From: CAIPFQ01 sp035480615 | GTDB lineage: Bacteria > Chlamydiota > Chlamydiia > Chlamydiales > SM23-39 | Direction of reading: 5' to 3' | DNA length: 64,000 nucleotides | Assembly (NCBI GenBank): GCA_035480615.1 | Contig: DATIHO010000048.1 | Span: 35,347-99,346 of the forward strand | Shown here: positions 50,825 to 59,941 of the stretch, piece after piece | Position numbering within the stretch: position 1 is the first letter of the stretch | Layout: the number at the start of each line of letters is the position of its first letter | Made by a program: the position numbers and the translations under genes | Notes under the pieces: generated by a model | What the model was told of the DNA's origin: nothing | Databases searched by the model: none | Seen by the model: the letters and a program-made list of their open reading frames with translations, nothing else

Positions 50825-52009
50825 ATGTTGCGGCCTATTTTTTATCCCTTTTATCCCGAGCGCATATTTTGGACAGCCGTGGGTGTGTTAGGCGCCGGTT
50901 TATCCATAGGGATAGCCCTTTTATTGTATTGTTTTCAATCATCCGCTCCGGTCCCCTCATTGACTCTTTCCACAAAACAAACCTTAAGCGATGAAGCAGC
51001 AGGGCTGGCTTTTTCTTTTGCCCTTAAAGAGGTGTCTCCTGCTTTTCCATTGCCTTGCATAGCACCGGAATTGACATTTTCATTCGATTCTCCACGTCCT
51101 GATGGAAATCAGGGACATCCCGCTCTTTTTGTCCGTTTAAAAAAATCGGCTCAATCAAACCGCATTTCTTTGCCTTGCCGCATTGGCTTGCAATTTCATG
51201 AAAGGACATTGGAATTCGCCGAACCCTCTTCCCGTTTTTGGATGGAGGTCGCAGAGCTCCCTTGTGAAAAAATTCAAGCGACCACCTGGATTCAGACGGT
51301 GGCCAATGAAAATCTGAAAGTGGAAACATTCTCCCTCTCTCCCCAGTTAAGTCCATTGCAGGGATCTCAGGAGTTTCCCATCGAATCCCCTTTTCGGGTT
51401 TTAAGCGAAGCCAAATGGCTTGGCCACAATGTTTTTGCTGAAAAATATGAAGGCGTGCAAACTTTACGGATTGCTGTGGAAGATGCCGCTTTCGATTTGC
51501 AGGAAAAGGATTGGATGGTTTGGTCGGGGCAGCATTGGGTGAAAGGATCATTGGAAGGAAAGCCGGAAGCGATTGCCCGTATTGAATTCGCGGATGCCAA
51601 AAATCTCATTTTGGAAGGATGGCATGAGGATAGGCATGTGCGCCTTGCCCTGCCAATTACAGACCCCCCCCCCCTCAAAATTAAAGGAGAAGATCTCTTT
51701 ACTTCCATTCGGATCCGATCCGGAAAACAGATCAGCTGTATGATGGAAAAACATTGTTTGATTTTACGTGCCGGCGATTGGGTGTTAAAAACAGGAGAAA
51801 GATGGAGGATTTTAAGAAAAAAAGAGGAGCGGGAGGCGTATCGATCCGGTAAAATGAACGGAGAATTATTCGTGTTTGAAAAAATTGAATTGAAACAGGG
51901 GTGCAAATTCATCACAGGATTTTTGTTCAACTCGGAAAAATCGCAAATTGTTCCCATTGATTTGCCCGATTTCAAACATTCGACTCGCAAAGAGGCAAAA
52001 GAAAAATGA
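50825..52009 (+). CDS. CT573-like inner-membrane protein, first gene of the type II secretion operon
   Basis: 394 residues with one N-terminal membrane helix (FWTAVGVLGAGLSIGIALLL) and a large, beta-rich periplasmic region (DAAFDLQEKDWMVWSGQHWV, LTFSFDSPRPDGNQGH). From position it may play the part of GspC (linking inner membrane to GspD), but sequence does not prove it. Overlaps gspD by 4 bases (ATGA). From memory, C. trachomatis has a hypothetical gene (CT573) in this place. Confidence 0.65.
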   Translation: MLRPIFYPFYPERIFWTAVGVLGAGLSIGIALLLYCFQSSAPVPSLTLSTKQTLSDEAAGLAFSFALKEVSPAFPLPCIAPELTFSFDSPRPDGNQGHPALFVRLKKSAQSNRISLPCRIGLQFHERTLEFAEPSSRFWMEVAELPCEKIQATTWIQTVANENLKVETFSLSPQLSPLQGSQEFPIESPFRVLSEAKWLGHNVFAEKYEGVQTLRIAVEDAAFDLQEKDWMVWSGQHWVKGSLEGKPEAIARIEFADAKNLILEGWHEDRHVRLALPITDPPPLKIKGEDLFTSIRIRSGKQISCMMEKHCLILRAGDWVLKTGERWRILRKKEEREAYRSGKMNGELFVFEKIELKQGCKFITGFLFNSEKSQIVPIDLPDFKHSTRKEAKEK

Positions 52010-54312
52010 AGAGAGCTTTATTTCTTTTTATTCTGCTTTTGTCTTGCGCCGGTTCGATTTGTCCGGAAGAGATTTCCAGTATAACTCCCGATATGGAAGG
52101 TGCGAAAAACTTCAATAAAACGCTTTCCGATCTTCGCTTGGCATTGAAAGACAAATTTCAGAAAGCCGCGGATCTGTCCAGCGATTCAGCGAGTGAAAAA
52201 GAATATCAGGATCTTTTTCTCGAGGTCCAATCTTTGAAAAAGAAAATCGCTTCCGTAGAAGAACAATGGCGCGCTGCCGCTGTGAACGAATCTGCCGCTG
52301 ACGATGGAGCCTATGCCCTTTGGGATGTAGGTGAAACCACCCTGGCCCAACTGATCATGGAGTATGGAGCGAGCGATCACCTCTATATCATCCCCCAGGA
52401 ATTGAGCGGAATGAAGATCAGCCTTTTCTCAAGCATTCCGCTTCCCAGAGAATCCTGGAGCGAAATGATCGAGATTGTTTTAGCGCAAAATGGCGTAGGG
52501 GTAAAGACGCTCAACGCCTTTGCGAAACAGCTATACATCCTTAAACTCGATCCTTCGGGGATTCAGGGCATTGTCTCAAGGCAACAGGATCTACACCTTT
52601 TTGCCAATCATGCCCGCCTTTTTTTTGTTTTTTCCCCTCCTCCAGAACAGCTTCGGTCTGTGCAATCTTTTTTTGAAAGGTTTTCGGATCCAAAACAAAC
52701 GACCGTCCAGTCCATCGGTTCAAAAGTGGCGTTGGTCTCTACTCGCGATACAATTGAGAAGTTAATCAACCTTTATAATGTGGTTTGGGATCAGGGAAAA
52801 GGAAAGATTGTCCGTCTTTATAATGTGACGAAAGTCAGCCCTGCTGAGGCGGAAAAAGTTTTAAAAGCGGTTTTTTCCGATTCGAGTGCCAAGGGGCGGC
52901 CTACCTATTATCCATCTGCCGCGGATGAGCTTTCCGTCCTTTTATTGCCTCAAGGCCTGGTTTTGGTCGGGGAGGCCGATACGGTGGAGCGCGGCCATCG
53001 CATTCTTAGCGATTTGGAAAATCAAATGGAAGATCCGAGCGAAAAAGTCATCTATTGGTATTCCTGCAAACACTCCAATCCGGAAGATGTCGCCCTTGTC
53101 CTTGAAAAAGTGTACGATTCTCTGATCGGATCGAGCTTGGAAAAAAAAACGGAAGTCTTCGTTTACCCCCCTCCTCCTCCCCCTCCCCCAGCGGAACCTG
53201 GACAACTGCCCGGGCCTATTTATCCTCCAGCCAATACCCCTTTCAACCCCATTCTTCCGGCAACCGCCCCTTTTATTCAGCCGGCGCTTTTGGAAAAGAA
53301 CCAAAGAGTTTCTTTTGGCAATTTTATTGTGGATTCAAAGACCTCCTCTCTTTTGATGGTCGTGCGAAGAGAAGAGCTCTCTAAAATAAAATCTCTTTTA
53401 AAAAAACTCGATATCCCGAAACGGATGGTACAGTTAGACGTTTTGTTAATAGAAAAGAAATTGATAGATCACAAACAAATCGGGATCAATCTTTTGCAAT
53501 TGGGAACGAGCTCTTCCAACACAACTCAAAACGCGCTGAGTTTCAATAATGAAGCGCAAGCTCTTCATAAAGGCATTTTCCGTTTTATATTTAGCAGAAC
53601 TGGCCATGAAGGTCCCGGTTTTGATTTAACATATAATTTTTTGCTCTCTCAAGAAGATGTGCGAATCAATGCGAATCCATCCGTTTTAGCCATCAATCAG
53701 ACCCCCGTTCAGTTTTCGGTTGTAGAGGAAATTTCGATTGATAATGGCGCGATTCCCGTACAGCTTGCGGCGGGAGGAGTCACGTTTGAACGCTCTTTTA
53801 CCCGCGCGCAGTACGGGATTACGATCAACCTCACCCCCACCATCCATATGACCGACGAAGATGATGAGGAGGGAGGGTTTGTAACGCTGGAAACCAATCT
53901 CGAGTTTGATACCACTAATCTGACCCTCAACAACGATCGGCCTCCGGTCCACAGGCGCCATATTGAAAACCAGGTATGCGTCGCTGATGGAGAAACAGTG
54001 ATTTTAGGCGGCTTAAGAAGAAAATTGGAAGAGGACAGCCGTGAGAAAATTCCCTTTTTAGGCGATCTTCCCGGAATCGGAAAACTGTTCGGACTCACGA
54101 AAATGCATGATACGAATACGGAAATGTTTGTGTTTATTACTCCCCGTATTATCCGCAATCCTGTTGATGATTTGCGCCGCATCCGTCAAGCTGAGTATCA
54201 AATAAGAGCCGGAGATATTCCTGAATTTCTCGAAAGGTTGGATGAAGCGAAAAACCGGCAACGAAAGAAACTGTTTGAAAATAGTATGAAAATGTTCTTT
54301 GACATGTATTAA
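52006..54312 (+). CDS. gspD: Type II secretion secretin GspD
   Basis: Outer-membrane secretin, 768 residues, with signal peptide MKRALFLFILLLSCAGSICP. N-domains include VKTLNAFAKQLYILKL and IVRLYNVTKVSPAEAEKVLK. A linker with eight prolines lies near residue 390. The secretin core is VQLDVLLIEKKLIDHKQIGI, INANPSVLAINQTPVQFSVV and ETVILGGLRRKLEEDSREKI, with PFLGDLPGIGKLFG and EMFVFITPRII. Longer than many secretins by an N-terminal helical extension. Confidence 0.93.
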   Translation: MKRALFLFILLLSCAGSICPEEISSITPDMEGAKNFNKTLSDLRLALKDKFQKAADLSSDSASEKEYQDLFLEVQSLKKKIASVEEQWRAAAVNESAADDGAYALWDVGETTLAQLIMEYGASDHLYIIPQELSGMKISLFSSIPLPRESWSEMIEIVLAQNGVGVKTLNAFAKQLYILKLDPSGIQGIVSRQQDLHLFANHARLFFVFSPPPEQLRSVQSFFERFSDPKQTTVQSIGSKVALVSTRDTIEKLINLYNVVWDQGKGKIVRLYNVTKVSPAEAEKVLKAVFSDSSAKGRPTYYPSAADELSVLLLPQGLVLVGEADTVERGHRILSDLENQMEDPSEKVIYWYSCKHSNPEDVALVLEKVYDSLIGSSLEKKTEVFVYPPPPPPPPAEPGQLPGPIYPPANTPFNPILPATAPFIQPALLEKNQRVSFGNFIVDSKTSSLLMVVRREELSKIKSLLKKLDIPKRMVQLDVLLIEKKLIDHKQIGINLLQLGTSSSNTTQNALSFNNEAQALHKGIFRFIFSRTGHEGPGFDLTYNFLLSQEDVRINANPSVLAINQTPVQFSVVEEISIDNGAIPVQLAAGGVTFERSFTRAQYGITINLTPTIHMTDEDDEEGGFVTLETNLEFDTTNLTLNNDRPPVHRRHIENQVCVADGETVILGGLRRKLEEDSREKIPFLGDLPGIGKLFGLTKMHDTNTEMFVFITPRIIRNPVDDLRRIRQAEYQIRAGDIPEFLERLDEAKNRQRKKLFENSMKMFFDMY

Positions 54313-54318
54313 TAACAT

Positions 54319-55881
54319 ATGACAGATCGTTCTATTGCAGAAAAATTTGGGTTAGCTGTTCACGATGAAATTGAATCGTTCCCTTTTGTTCGAGATAAAA
54401 TCTCTATTATTCCCTACCTTTTGGCGAAACAAAAACAAATTCTCCCTCTTTCGCAAGGTGAAAAAGGGGTCACTGTCGCAATTGCCGATCCGCTCGATCT
54501 CGATTCTCTCGAAGAGATCAAACTATTTTTAAAAAAGCCTTTGATTCCGGTTTATTGTCCAAAAAATTTAATCGAAGCGGCAATTGAACGGTGTTATCAA
54601 CAAAAAGAAGAAGAGACCAAACGATTTTTTTCCGATTTACAAAAGGAGACGGGTCAAAATGAGGCCGATGCCCAAAGAGAAGAATACGATCTTTTAGAGC
54701 AATCGGATCAAAATCCCGTTGTAAAACTTGTCAATACATTGTTGATCGAAGCGATTCAACAGGGAGCGTCCGACATTCATTTTGAACCGACCGACATGGG
54801 GCTAGCGATCCGATACCGCATTGATGGAGTGTTGCAAAAAAGGCATGTCCCTCCCCGCGAACTGCAACTGCAGGTTTTGACTCGGATCAAAGTCATGGCC
54901 AAATTGGACATTGCCGAGCATCGGTTGCCGCAAGATGGCCGGATCAAACTGAAAGTGGGGGGGCGTGAAATCGATTTTAGGGTGAGTACTCTTCCGATTG
55001 TTCATGGAGAGAGGGTCGTCCTTCGTATTTTGGATCGAGGAAATGTGCTGCTTGGCCTCGATCGCATTGGGATGCACGAAGATATTTTAAAGGCTTTCCG
55101 CAAGCTCATCCGCTCTCCGGAAGGGATTGTCTTGGTCACTGGACCCACAGGCAGCGGAAAGACTACGACTCTTTACAGCGCGCTCTCAGAGATCAATTCC
55201 CCGGAAATGAATATCATCACAGTCGAAGATCCCGTTGAGATTCGGTTGCCCGGAATTTCCCAAATGCACGTGAACCGTAAAATTGAGCTCGATTTTTCTA
55301 CGGGACTCCGTCATATTCTCCGTCAAGACCCCGATGTGATCATGATTGGCGAGATTCGCGATAAGGAAACGGCTGAAATTGCGATTCAGTCTTCTCTCAC
55401 AGGCCATCTTGTTTTGAGTACTTTGCACACCAATGACGCCCCTTCGGCGCTAACCCGCTTATCTGACATGGGAGTAGAACCGTATCTGCTCGCCTCTTCC
55501 ATTTTAGGAGTTTTGGCGCAAAGGCTGGTCAGAAGGATTTGCCCCCATTGCAAAACCAATTATCTCCCTTCCAAGGAAGAACTTCATGAGCTTGGGTTAA
55601 AAAAGAATGAATTGCAGGAACGGTATCTTTATCGGGGGACCGGCTGCATTCAATGCTTTCATACAGGATATCAGGGAAGATGCGGCATTTATGAATTGAT
55701 GCCGGTCACCTCTAAAATTAAAACGCAAGCGCTCAAAAGCCAGGATGCCGAAGAGCTCAAAAAAGCGGCCCTTGCTCAAAATATGATCTCCCTTTTTGAA
55801 CGAGGAGTTCAGCTTGTAATGACCGGAATGACTACTTCGGCGGAGATCCTTCGAGTGACTCGAATTGCGGAAGAGCATTGA
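54319..55881 (+). CDS. gspE: Type II secretion ATPase GspE
   Basis: 520 residues. Powers pseudopilus assembly at the inner membrane. Walker A GPTGSGKTTTLYSAL at 275-283, Asp box LLIEAIQQGASDIHFEPTD, Walker B RQDPDVIMIGEIRDKETAEI, His box TGHLVLSTLHTNDAPSALTR. Zinc-binding Cys pairs lie in CPHCKTNYLP and CIQCFHTGYQGRCGIYE. All motifs look functional. Starts 7 bases after gspD. Confidence 0.95.
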   Translation: MTDRSIAEKFGLAVHDEIESFPFVRDKISIIPYLLAKQKQILPLSQGEKGVTVAIADPLDLDSLEEIKLFLKKPLIPVYCPKNLIEAAIERCYQQKEEETKRFFSDLQKETGQNEADAQREEYDLLEQSDQNPVVKLVNTLLIEAIQQGASDIHFEPTDMGLAIRYRIDGVLQKRHVPPRELQLQVLTRIKVMAKLDIAEHRLPQDGRIKLKVGGREIDFRVSTLPIVHGERVVLRILDRGNVLLGLDRIGMHEDILKAFRKLIRSPEGIVLVTGPTGSGKTTTLYSALSEINSPEMNIITVEDPVEIRLPGISQMHVNRKIELDFSTGLRHILRQDPDVIMIGEIRDKETAEIAIQSSLTGHLVLSTLHTNDAPSALTRLSDMGVEPYLLASSILGVLAQRLVRRICPHCKTNYLPSKEELHELGLKKNELQERYLYRGTGCIQCFHTGYQGRCGIYELMPVTSKIKTQALKSQDAEELKKAALAQNMISLFERGVQLVMTGMTTSAEILRVTRIAEEH

Positions 55882-55885
55882 CGCT

Positions 55886-57070
55886 ATGCCTCTTTATCAA
55901 TACCTGGCTATTTCGGACGATGGAAAAAAAATTGCAGCTGAAATCGATGCGGACAGTCTTCAGGATGCAAAACAACAGCTGATCCGCCGTCAAATTGTTG
56001 CAATCAAGATTTCTCTTTTGAGTGACAAGGAGATACAAAGACCCCTTTCAAAAAAAGAAGTTTTATCTATCACGAGGGAGCTGGCGAGGCTCATTCACGC
56101 AGGGCTGGCTCTTTATGAAGGATTGTCTATCCTGGAAGAAAAATACCGGGGGCAAAAACCGCATAAAATCCTTCTCGATCTTTGTTCCCAGGTAAAAATC
56201 GGTCATCCTTTCTCAAAAGCCTTGAGCCGCCATGGCAATACTTTTGATATTCTTTATGTTTCGATGGTAGCAAACGCGGAAAAAACGGGAAGATTGGAAA
56301 TTTGCCTCAATGAACTCTCGCATTTGATCGCAAGGCAACTCCAAATTCAAAAGCAAATTGTATCCGCTTTTCTCTACCCCTCTCTTCTCGCGGCGTTTTG
56401 CCTGGTTGTCCTTTCTTCTTTATTATTTTTCGTGATTCCATCCATGCAAGAGCTGTTTTCCGGCCGCGATCTGCATCTTTTGACCCGCATTGTTTTCGCT
56501 GCCAGTCGATGTGCCTGCGAATCCAAAATGGCTATTGTGATTCTTTTATCCGGATCCGTTTTGTCCGCATTCGCCGCCTGGCGCTCAACACTATGGAAAA
56601 AACGGGTTTTGGGGTTTTGCATGCGGCTTCCGGTTTTAAAAACTTTTTTTGCCAAGGTCGCATTCGTCCGATTTTCACGTGCCGCTGCGACTCTTCTTGA
56701 AGGGGGGCTGCCGCTGATTACCGTTTTTGAACAATCCCGCACGGTGATGCGCCATCCGGTTCTTGAACAGGTGATTGCCCGCGCAGAAATTCGGATTGCC
56801 CAGGGGGAACATCTCTCTACGACTTTCGCGAATCATCCTTTGATCCCCCCTCTTGTCTCCCGAATGTTGGGAATTGCCGAACAAAGCGGTAAACTTTCAT
56901 TTACGATGCAACAAATTGCGCAAATATACGAAGATGAATTGGAAACAACGCTGGCCCATTTTGCGACAATGGCTCAGCCGATTCTCCTGCTTCTTCTGGG
57001 AGGCCTGGTAGGATTCATTTTATTATCAGTCCTGTTGCCCCTTTCAGATGTAAGTACTTTTGTGAATTAA
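55886..57070 (+). CDS. gspF: Type II secretion inner-membrane platform GspF
   Basis: 394 residues, PilC/GspF family, from ATG 55886 five bases after gspE. Two repeated cytoplasmic helical domains (SITRELARLIHAGLALYEGL and FSRAAATLLEGGLPLITVFE) and three membrane helices, the first IVSAFLYPSLLAAFCLVVLS and the last ILLLLLGGLVGFILLSVLLP. Confidence 0.93.
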   Translation: MPLYQYLAISDDGKKIAAEIDADSLQDAKQQLIRRQIVAIKISLLSDKEIQRPLSKKEVLSITRELARLIHAGLALYEGLSILEEKYRGQKPHKILLDLCSQVKIGHPFSKALSRHGNTFDILYVSMVANAEKTGRLEICLNELSHLIARQLQIQKQIVSAFLYPSLLAAFCLVVLSSLLFFVIPSMQELFSGRDLHLLTRIVFAASRCACESKMAIVILLSGSVLSAFAAWRSTLWKKRVLGFCMRLPVLKTFFAKVAFVRFSRAAATLLEGGLPLITVFEQSRTVMRHPVLEQVIARAEIRIAQGEHLSTTFANHPLIPPLVSRMLGIAEQSGKLSFTMQQIAQIYEDELETTLAHFATMAQPILLLLLGGLVGFILLSVLLPLSDVSTFVN

Positions 57071-57077
57071 GGATGTT

Positions 57078-57473
57078 ATGAAAAGAAAAAAAAGGGCGCT
57101 GACGTTATTGGAAATAATGATCGTTATTTTCCTGATTACATTAATAACCGGCGCGATTGGATATAATATGAAGGGTACCCTTGACCGGGGAAGAGCTTTT
57201 CGCACCGAACAGGCGAAAGCGCAGTTGCACGATCTACTTCTTATTTGCTTGGAAGAGGGAGCAACTCCTGACGAGTTGGAAAAAGATCCGGTACCTAGTT
57301 TAAAAAAATATAATCTGGCAAAAAATAGTGAAAAACTGGTCCAGGATGGATGGGGATCTCAATTTGTCATTCATTACAACAGAAATGAAAGAGATTTTAA
57401 AATCACATCTTCCGCATATGACAAATATAAGCAAAAAATTGACAAACAAGCGCCCTCCGATGAGGATGAATAG
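57078..57473 (+). CDS. gspG: Major pseudopilin GspG-like
   Basis: 131 residues. Prepilin N-terminus KRKKRALTLLEIMIVIFLIT with Glu at +5. The residue before the cleavage site is Ala rather than Gly. The helix continues GAIGYNMKGTLDRGRAFRTE, and the C-terminal domain has the GspG-like DGWGSQFVIHYNR. Last gene before the GspH-like gene, which it overlaps. Confidence 0.85.
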   Translation: MKRKKRALTLLEIMIVIFLITLITGAIGYNMKGTLDRGRAFRTEQAKAQLHDLLLICLEEGATPDELEKDPVPSLKKYNLAKNSEKLVQDGWGSQFVIHYNRNERDFKITSSAYDKYKQKIDKQAPSDEDE

Positions 57474-57981
57474 GTGTTTTAGAGGCCGTCTACGAATTCG
57501 ACAACAGTCTTTTAGTTTGCTCGAGATCATAGTGGCCTTGGCTCTTCTCATAATGGCCGCGGGAGCTGTAGGTTGGAAGATGTACCCGTTTCTCGCCCAA
57601 AGAAAATTTCGGATTCATTTGGCACAGTTGAAATCCCGCATCCAAACCATCCAAAGAGTCGCGTTAAACATGCAATCAGATTGGCGGGGGGTGTTGAAAA
57701 AACATCATGGGGATGACTGGATATTTGAAGTTTTTTGCATGGATGATCCTACGCTCAAATCGTTTTCCCCAATATCAGTTTATTCCCGGGAGATTTTTTT
57801 AAATGGGGAGAGGCAAGACGGTATTTCTTTTGAATTTTTCTCAACCGGTGAAATTCAGCCCAAAGGAATCCTTTTGTTTCGTCGCGATCAAGAAGAAAAG
57901 TGGGATCTTTTGAAGATATTGGGAAAAGAAGAGGGGGATGGCATCAAAAAACCGGGACCCATCCATCCGGATGATGTTTGA
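57460..57981 (+). CDS. Pseudopilin GspH-like
   Basis: 173 residues from ATG 57460 (MRMNRC); ATG 57466 is equally possible. Overlaps gspG by 14 bases. Pseudopilin segment QQSFSLLEIIVALALLIMAA with Glu at +5. The C-terminal globular part has YSREIFLNGERQDGISFEFF and PKGILLFRRDQEEKWDL, as in GspH/GspI proteins. Ends the operon. Confidence 0.7.
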   Translation: MRMNRCFRGRLRIRQQSFSLLEIIVALALLIMAAGAVGWKMYPFLAQRKFRIHLAQLKSRIQTIQRVALNMQSDWRGVLKKHHGDDWIFEVFCMDDPTLKSFSPISVYSREIFLNGERQDGISFEFFSTGEIQPKGILLFRRDQEEKWDLLKILGKEEGDGIKKPGPIHPDDV

Positions 57982-58029
57982 GAACCTGAATTCCATTTGC
58001 ATAATTATAATTTTATTATAAGTTTACGT

Positions 58030-58058
58030 TTGTTAATAATTATCTGCTATGATATAAT
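58030..58058 (+). promoter_or_regulatory. Promoter of the double-MazF gene
   Basis: TTGTTA at 58030-58035 and TATAAT at 58053-58058 with 17-base spacing, in a very AT-rich stretch 39 bases before the start codon. Confidence 0.6.
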
Positions 58059-58096
58059 ATTATTATAAAAATATTTTGTAAGATGGAGTTAAGCAC

Positions 58097-59098
58097 ATGG
58101 TAACAAAAACCGAATGCCCCCAGCGCGGCGCTGTATATTGGGTCGACCTTGATCCAGCCACCGGTGTTGAGACTAAAAAAAGAAGACCGTGTGTCATCCT
58201 CTCTAATAATACCGTTAATGAGGCATCGGACATCATCACGATTGCGCCAATCACCAGCAAGAAGCTAACAAAAATCCGTTCCGTTGAAGTCCAGTCAGCA
58301 GTCGGGGGGCGAAACGGGAAAATCATGCTCAATCAATCTAGAGCAATAGGCAAGGAGCGCTTGCAAAATCAGATGGTCTCAGTGGATCCGGAAACAATGA
58401 GTAAGGTAGACAGGGCGCTGAAAATTGTATTTGATCTATCCCCCACTTCTCAAGGAGGGATTGAACGCGTCGCACAGTCTGCGCACTCAAAAAAAACACA
58501 AGCTATACAGTCTAATCAGCAAGATAATAAAGGGCATCTACTTCACCCTGATTTAATGAAGAGAGTTTGGAAATGTTATTTTCAAGCCATGAATACCATT
58601 AGCTACTGGGCTGCTCAAATCAATACAAGATGGATCGAGCAAATGGTGACTAAAAACGAACCCCTCAGGCGCGGCGATGTATACTGGGTCGGTCTCGACG
58701 ACCCTGCCACTGGCGTAAAAAAAACAAGACCGTGTTTAATCCTCGCGAACCATAGAGTGAATGAGAGCCCGCAGCTCCTCATGGTTGCGCCACTTCGCCT
58801 TACCGGAGAGATGGCAACGATCCGTCCTTTCGAAGTTCAGTCAACAATCAATGGTTTGGATGGAAAAATCATGCTTGATCAATGTAGAGCGATAGACAGG
58901 AAGCGCCTCCAAATGCGAATCACTCCAATGGACTCGGAAAAAATGGAACAGGTGGAGGGTGCGTTGAAAATTGTATTTAATCCGCCTCAGCAGTCCTCAC
59001 GCTCAAAACCAGAACAGCAAGTTCGGAAAAAGGGTGTATTTTTCCCGGGTTTCATGGGGACGATTCGGCAAAAATGGAACAAGTGGAAGATGCGTTGA
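58097..59098 (+). CDS. Tandem MazF/PemK-like protein (two toxin domains in one chain)
   Basis: 333 residues. Two MazF-like domains: about 8-117 (QRGAVYWVDLDPATGVETKK, RPCVILSNNTVNEASDIITI) and about 188-300 (RRGDVYWVGLDDPATGVKKT, RPCLILANHRVNESPQLLMV). Each keeps the RG-vYWv, RP-viLsN and kimL-Q-raI segments. They are joined by a ~70-residue linker with a basic/aromatic part (VWKCYFQAMNTISYWAAQIN). MazF toxins are normally single-domain mRNA nucleases with an antitoxin gene upstream; none is seen here. The tail beyond 300 is basic, and its end is altered by a third, broken copy. Confidence 0.75.
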   Translation: MVTKTECPQRGAVYWVDLDPATGVETKKRRPCVILSNNTVNEASDIITIAPITSKKLTKIRSVEVQSAVGGRNGKIMLNQSRAIGKERLQNQMVSVDPETMSKVDRALKIVFDLSPTSQGGIERVAQSAHSKKTQAIQSNQQDNKGHLLHPDLMKRVWKCYFQAMNTISYWAAQINTRWIEQMVTKNEPLRRGDVYWVGLDDPATGVKKTRPCLILANHRVNESPQLLMVAPLRLTGEMATIRPFEVQSTINGLDGKIMLDQCRAIDRKRLQMRITPMDSEKMEQVEGALKIVFNPPQQSSRSKPEQQVRKKGVFFPGFMGTIRQKWNKWKMR

Positions 59099-59115
59099 AA
59101 GTTATATTCAATCGA
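59059..59115 (+). pseudogene. Third MazF C-terminal remnant
   Basis: In another frame, overlapping the end of the double-MazF gene, the DNA reads DDSAKMEQVEDALKVIFNR. This is nearly the same as the domain-2 end DSEKMEQVEGALKIVFN. It shows a former third repeat unit, lost by deletion and frameshift. Confidence 0.7.
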
Positions 59116-59234
59116 TATCTTGTATGCCGCAATTCTCCTAATTTAACTAATGCGCCTTTCTTTACGAGATCAGCTAAATCACGAGTAACTGTAGCTCTAG
59201 GCGCTTTTGTAATGGATATATATTTTTCTGCGCT

Positions 59235-59396
59235 TATACCGAAACAACCTGAAGAATCGGTTTTTGACGACGTCGGCTTGGCAGCAGTTTTTTTGTCTTC
59301 GCTCGCGCCTTGCCAGAGGCAATGGTCGCTCGCTCCAGACGCAAAAAACTGCGCCGCCTCCTTGTCAAATTCCCGATTCTTCAGGTTGTATCGATT
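59235..59396. mobile_element. Family A MITE-like element, copy 2, inside the Fic gene
   Basis: About 162 bases, inverted relative to 23241-23404 and matching it over most of the length, including terminal repeats with ACAACCTGAAGAATCGG and its complement. Read through in frame by the Fic gene. Confidence 0.88.
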
Positions 59397-59843
59397 AGAG
59401 ACTATTTGCATAGGTTCAGGATGTGTTCGATATCTCCCCATGTCTTCAAGATGGGTCGTATTCTCAAAAAGAATATCGTGCCATTCCCAAAGCATTTCAT
59501 GTGTTAATGGCAGATCAAATGTTTCATAGGTTTTGCACAGAAGCTCTGCCATTCGGAACTCTTTATCATGTCTTGTTCTTTGTTTCGCCTCTAAACCAAA
59601 ATGCTTACGAATGGAGGATTGCAAACTTTTTCGATCTAAAGTCTCCCCTTCTATTCGAGAGCTCTCGGTTCCTTCAATACTTAGGATATCCACCACAAAT
59701 CGTTTTCGATCTATCTCATCAATTGTTTTTAAAAAAGCAAAACAGCCCCCTGCTCCAAGTAGGAATTCTTGATCCAATTCTTGAAGAGAGTGAATGTCAT
59801 AATTGAATTGTGGCCAATTGGGTAGTTCCCAGTTCCAGGACAT

Positions 59844-59897
59844 GAGTTATAGACCCCATTTCTATAACTCATATTTTATGCATAAAATGAGCTATAG
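59844..59897. promoter_or_regulatory. Operator-like palindromes upstream of the Fic gene
   Basis: Three half-sites, GAGTTATAG (59844), CTATAACTC (59862) and GAGCTATAG (59889), plus a perfect 16-base palindrome ATTTTATGCATAAAAT (59873-59888). The first site starts at the Fic start codon. The winged helix of the Fic protein could bind here (inference). Confidence 0.5.
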
Positions 59898-59916
59898 ATC
59901 AAGTGTAAATTTTAAA

Positions 59917-59941
59917 CAGCAAATTGTACAAAGTCGAGATT
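59917..59941. repeat. Family C repeat fragment
   Basis: AAATTGTACAAAGTCGAGAT matches the outer edge of the family C copy at 21966 (reverse strand). It touches the end of the next gene. Confidence 0.6.

Larger units (their letters stand above)
59052..59843 (-). pseudogene. Fic-family protein with its catalytic core replaced by a family A element
   Basis: Open frame of 263 codons. The N-terminus is Fic-like (IEGTESSRIEGETLDRKSLQ, LTHEMLWEWHDILFE, MGRYRTHPEPMQIVSNRYNL). Residues about 150-200 are translated from the family A repeat (GASDHCLWQGASEDKKTAAK). It then resumes with the C-terminal winged helix of Fic proteins (KYISITKAPRATVTRDLADL, KLGELRHTRYRLNI). The region that should contain HPFxDGNGR is missing, so AMP transfer is impossible. 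The intact reading frame and retained inhibitory-motif-like and DNA-binding parts leave open a regulatory product. Confidence 0.8.

Noticed and set aside
53165..53215. Poly-proline codon run in gspD as a possible repeat or frameshift site
   Set aside because: The frame stays open and the proline linker separates known secretin domains, so it is ordinary low-complexity coding DNA.
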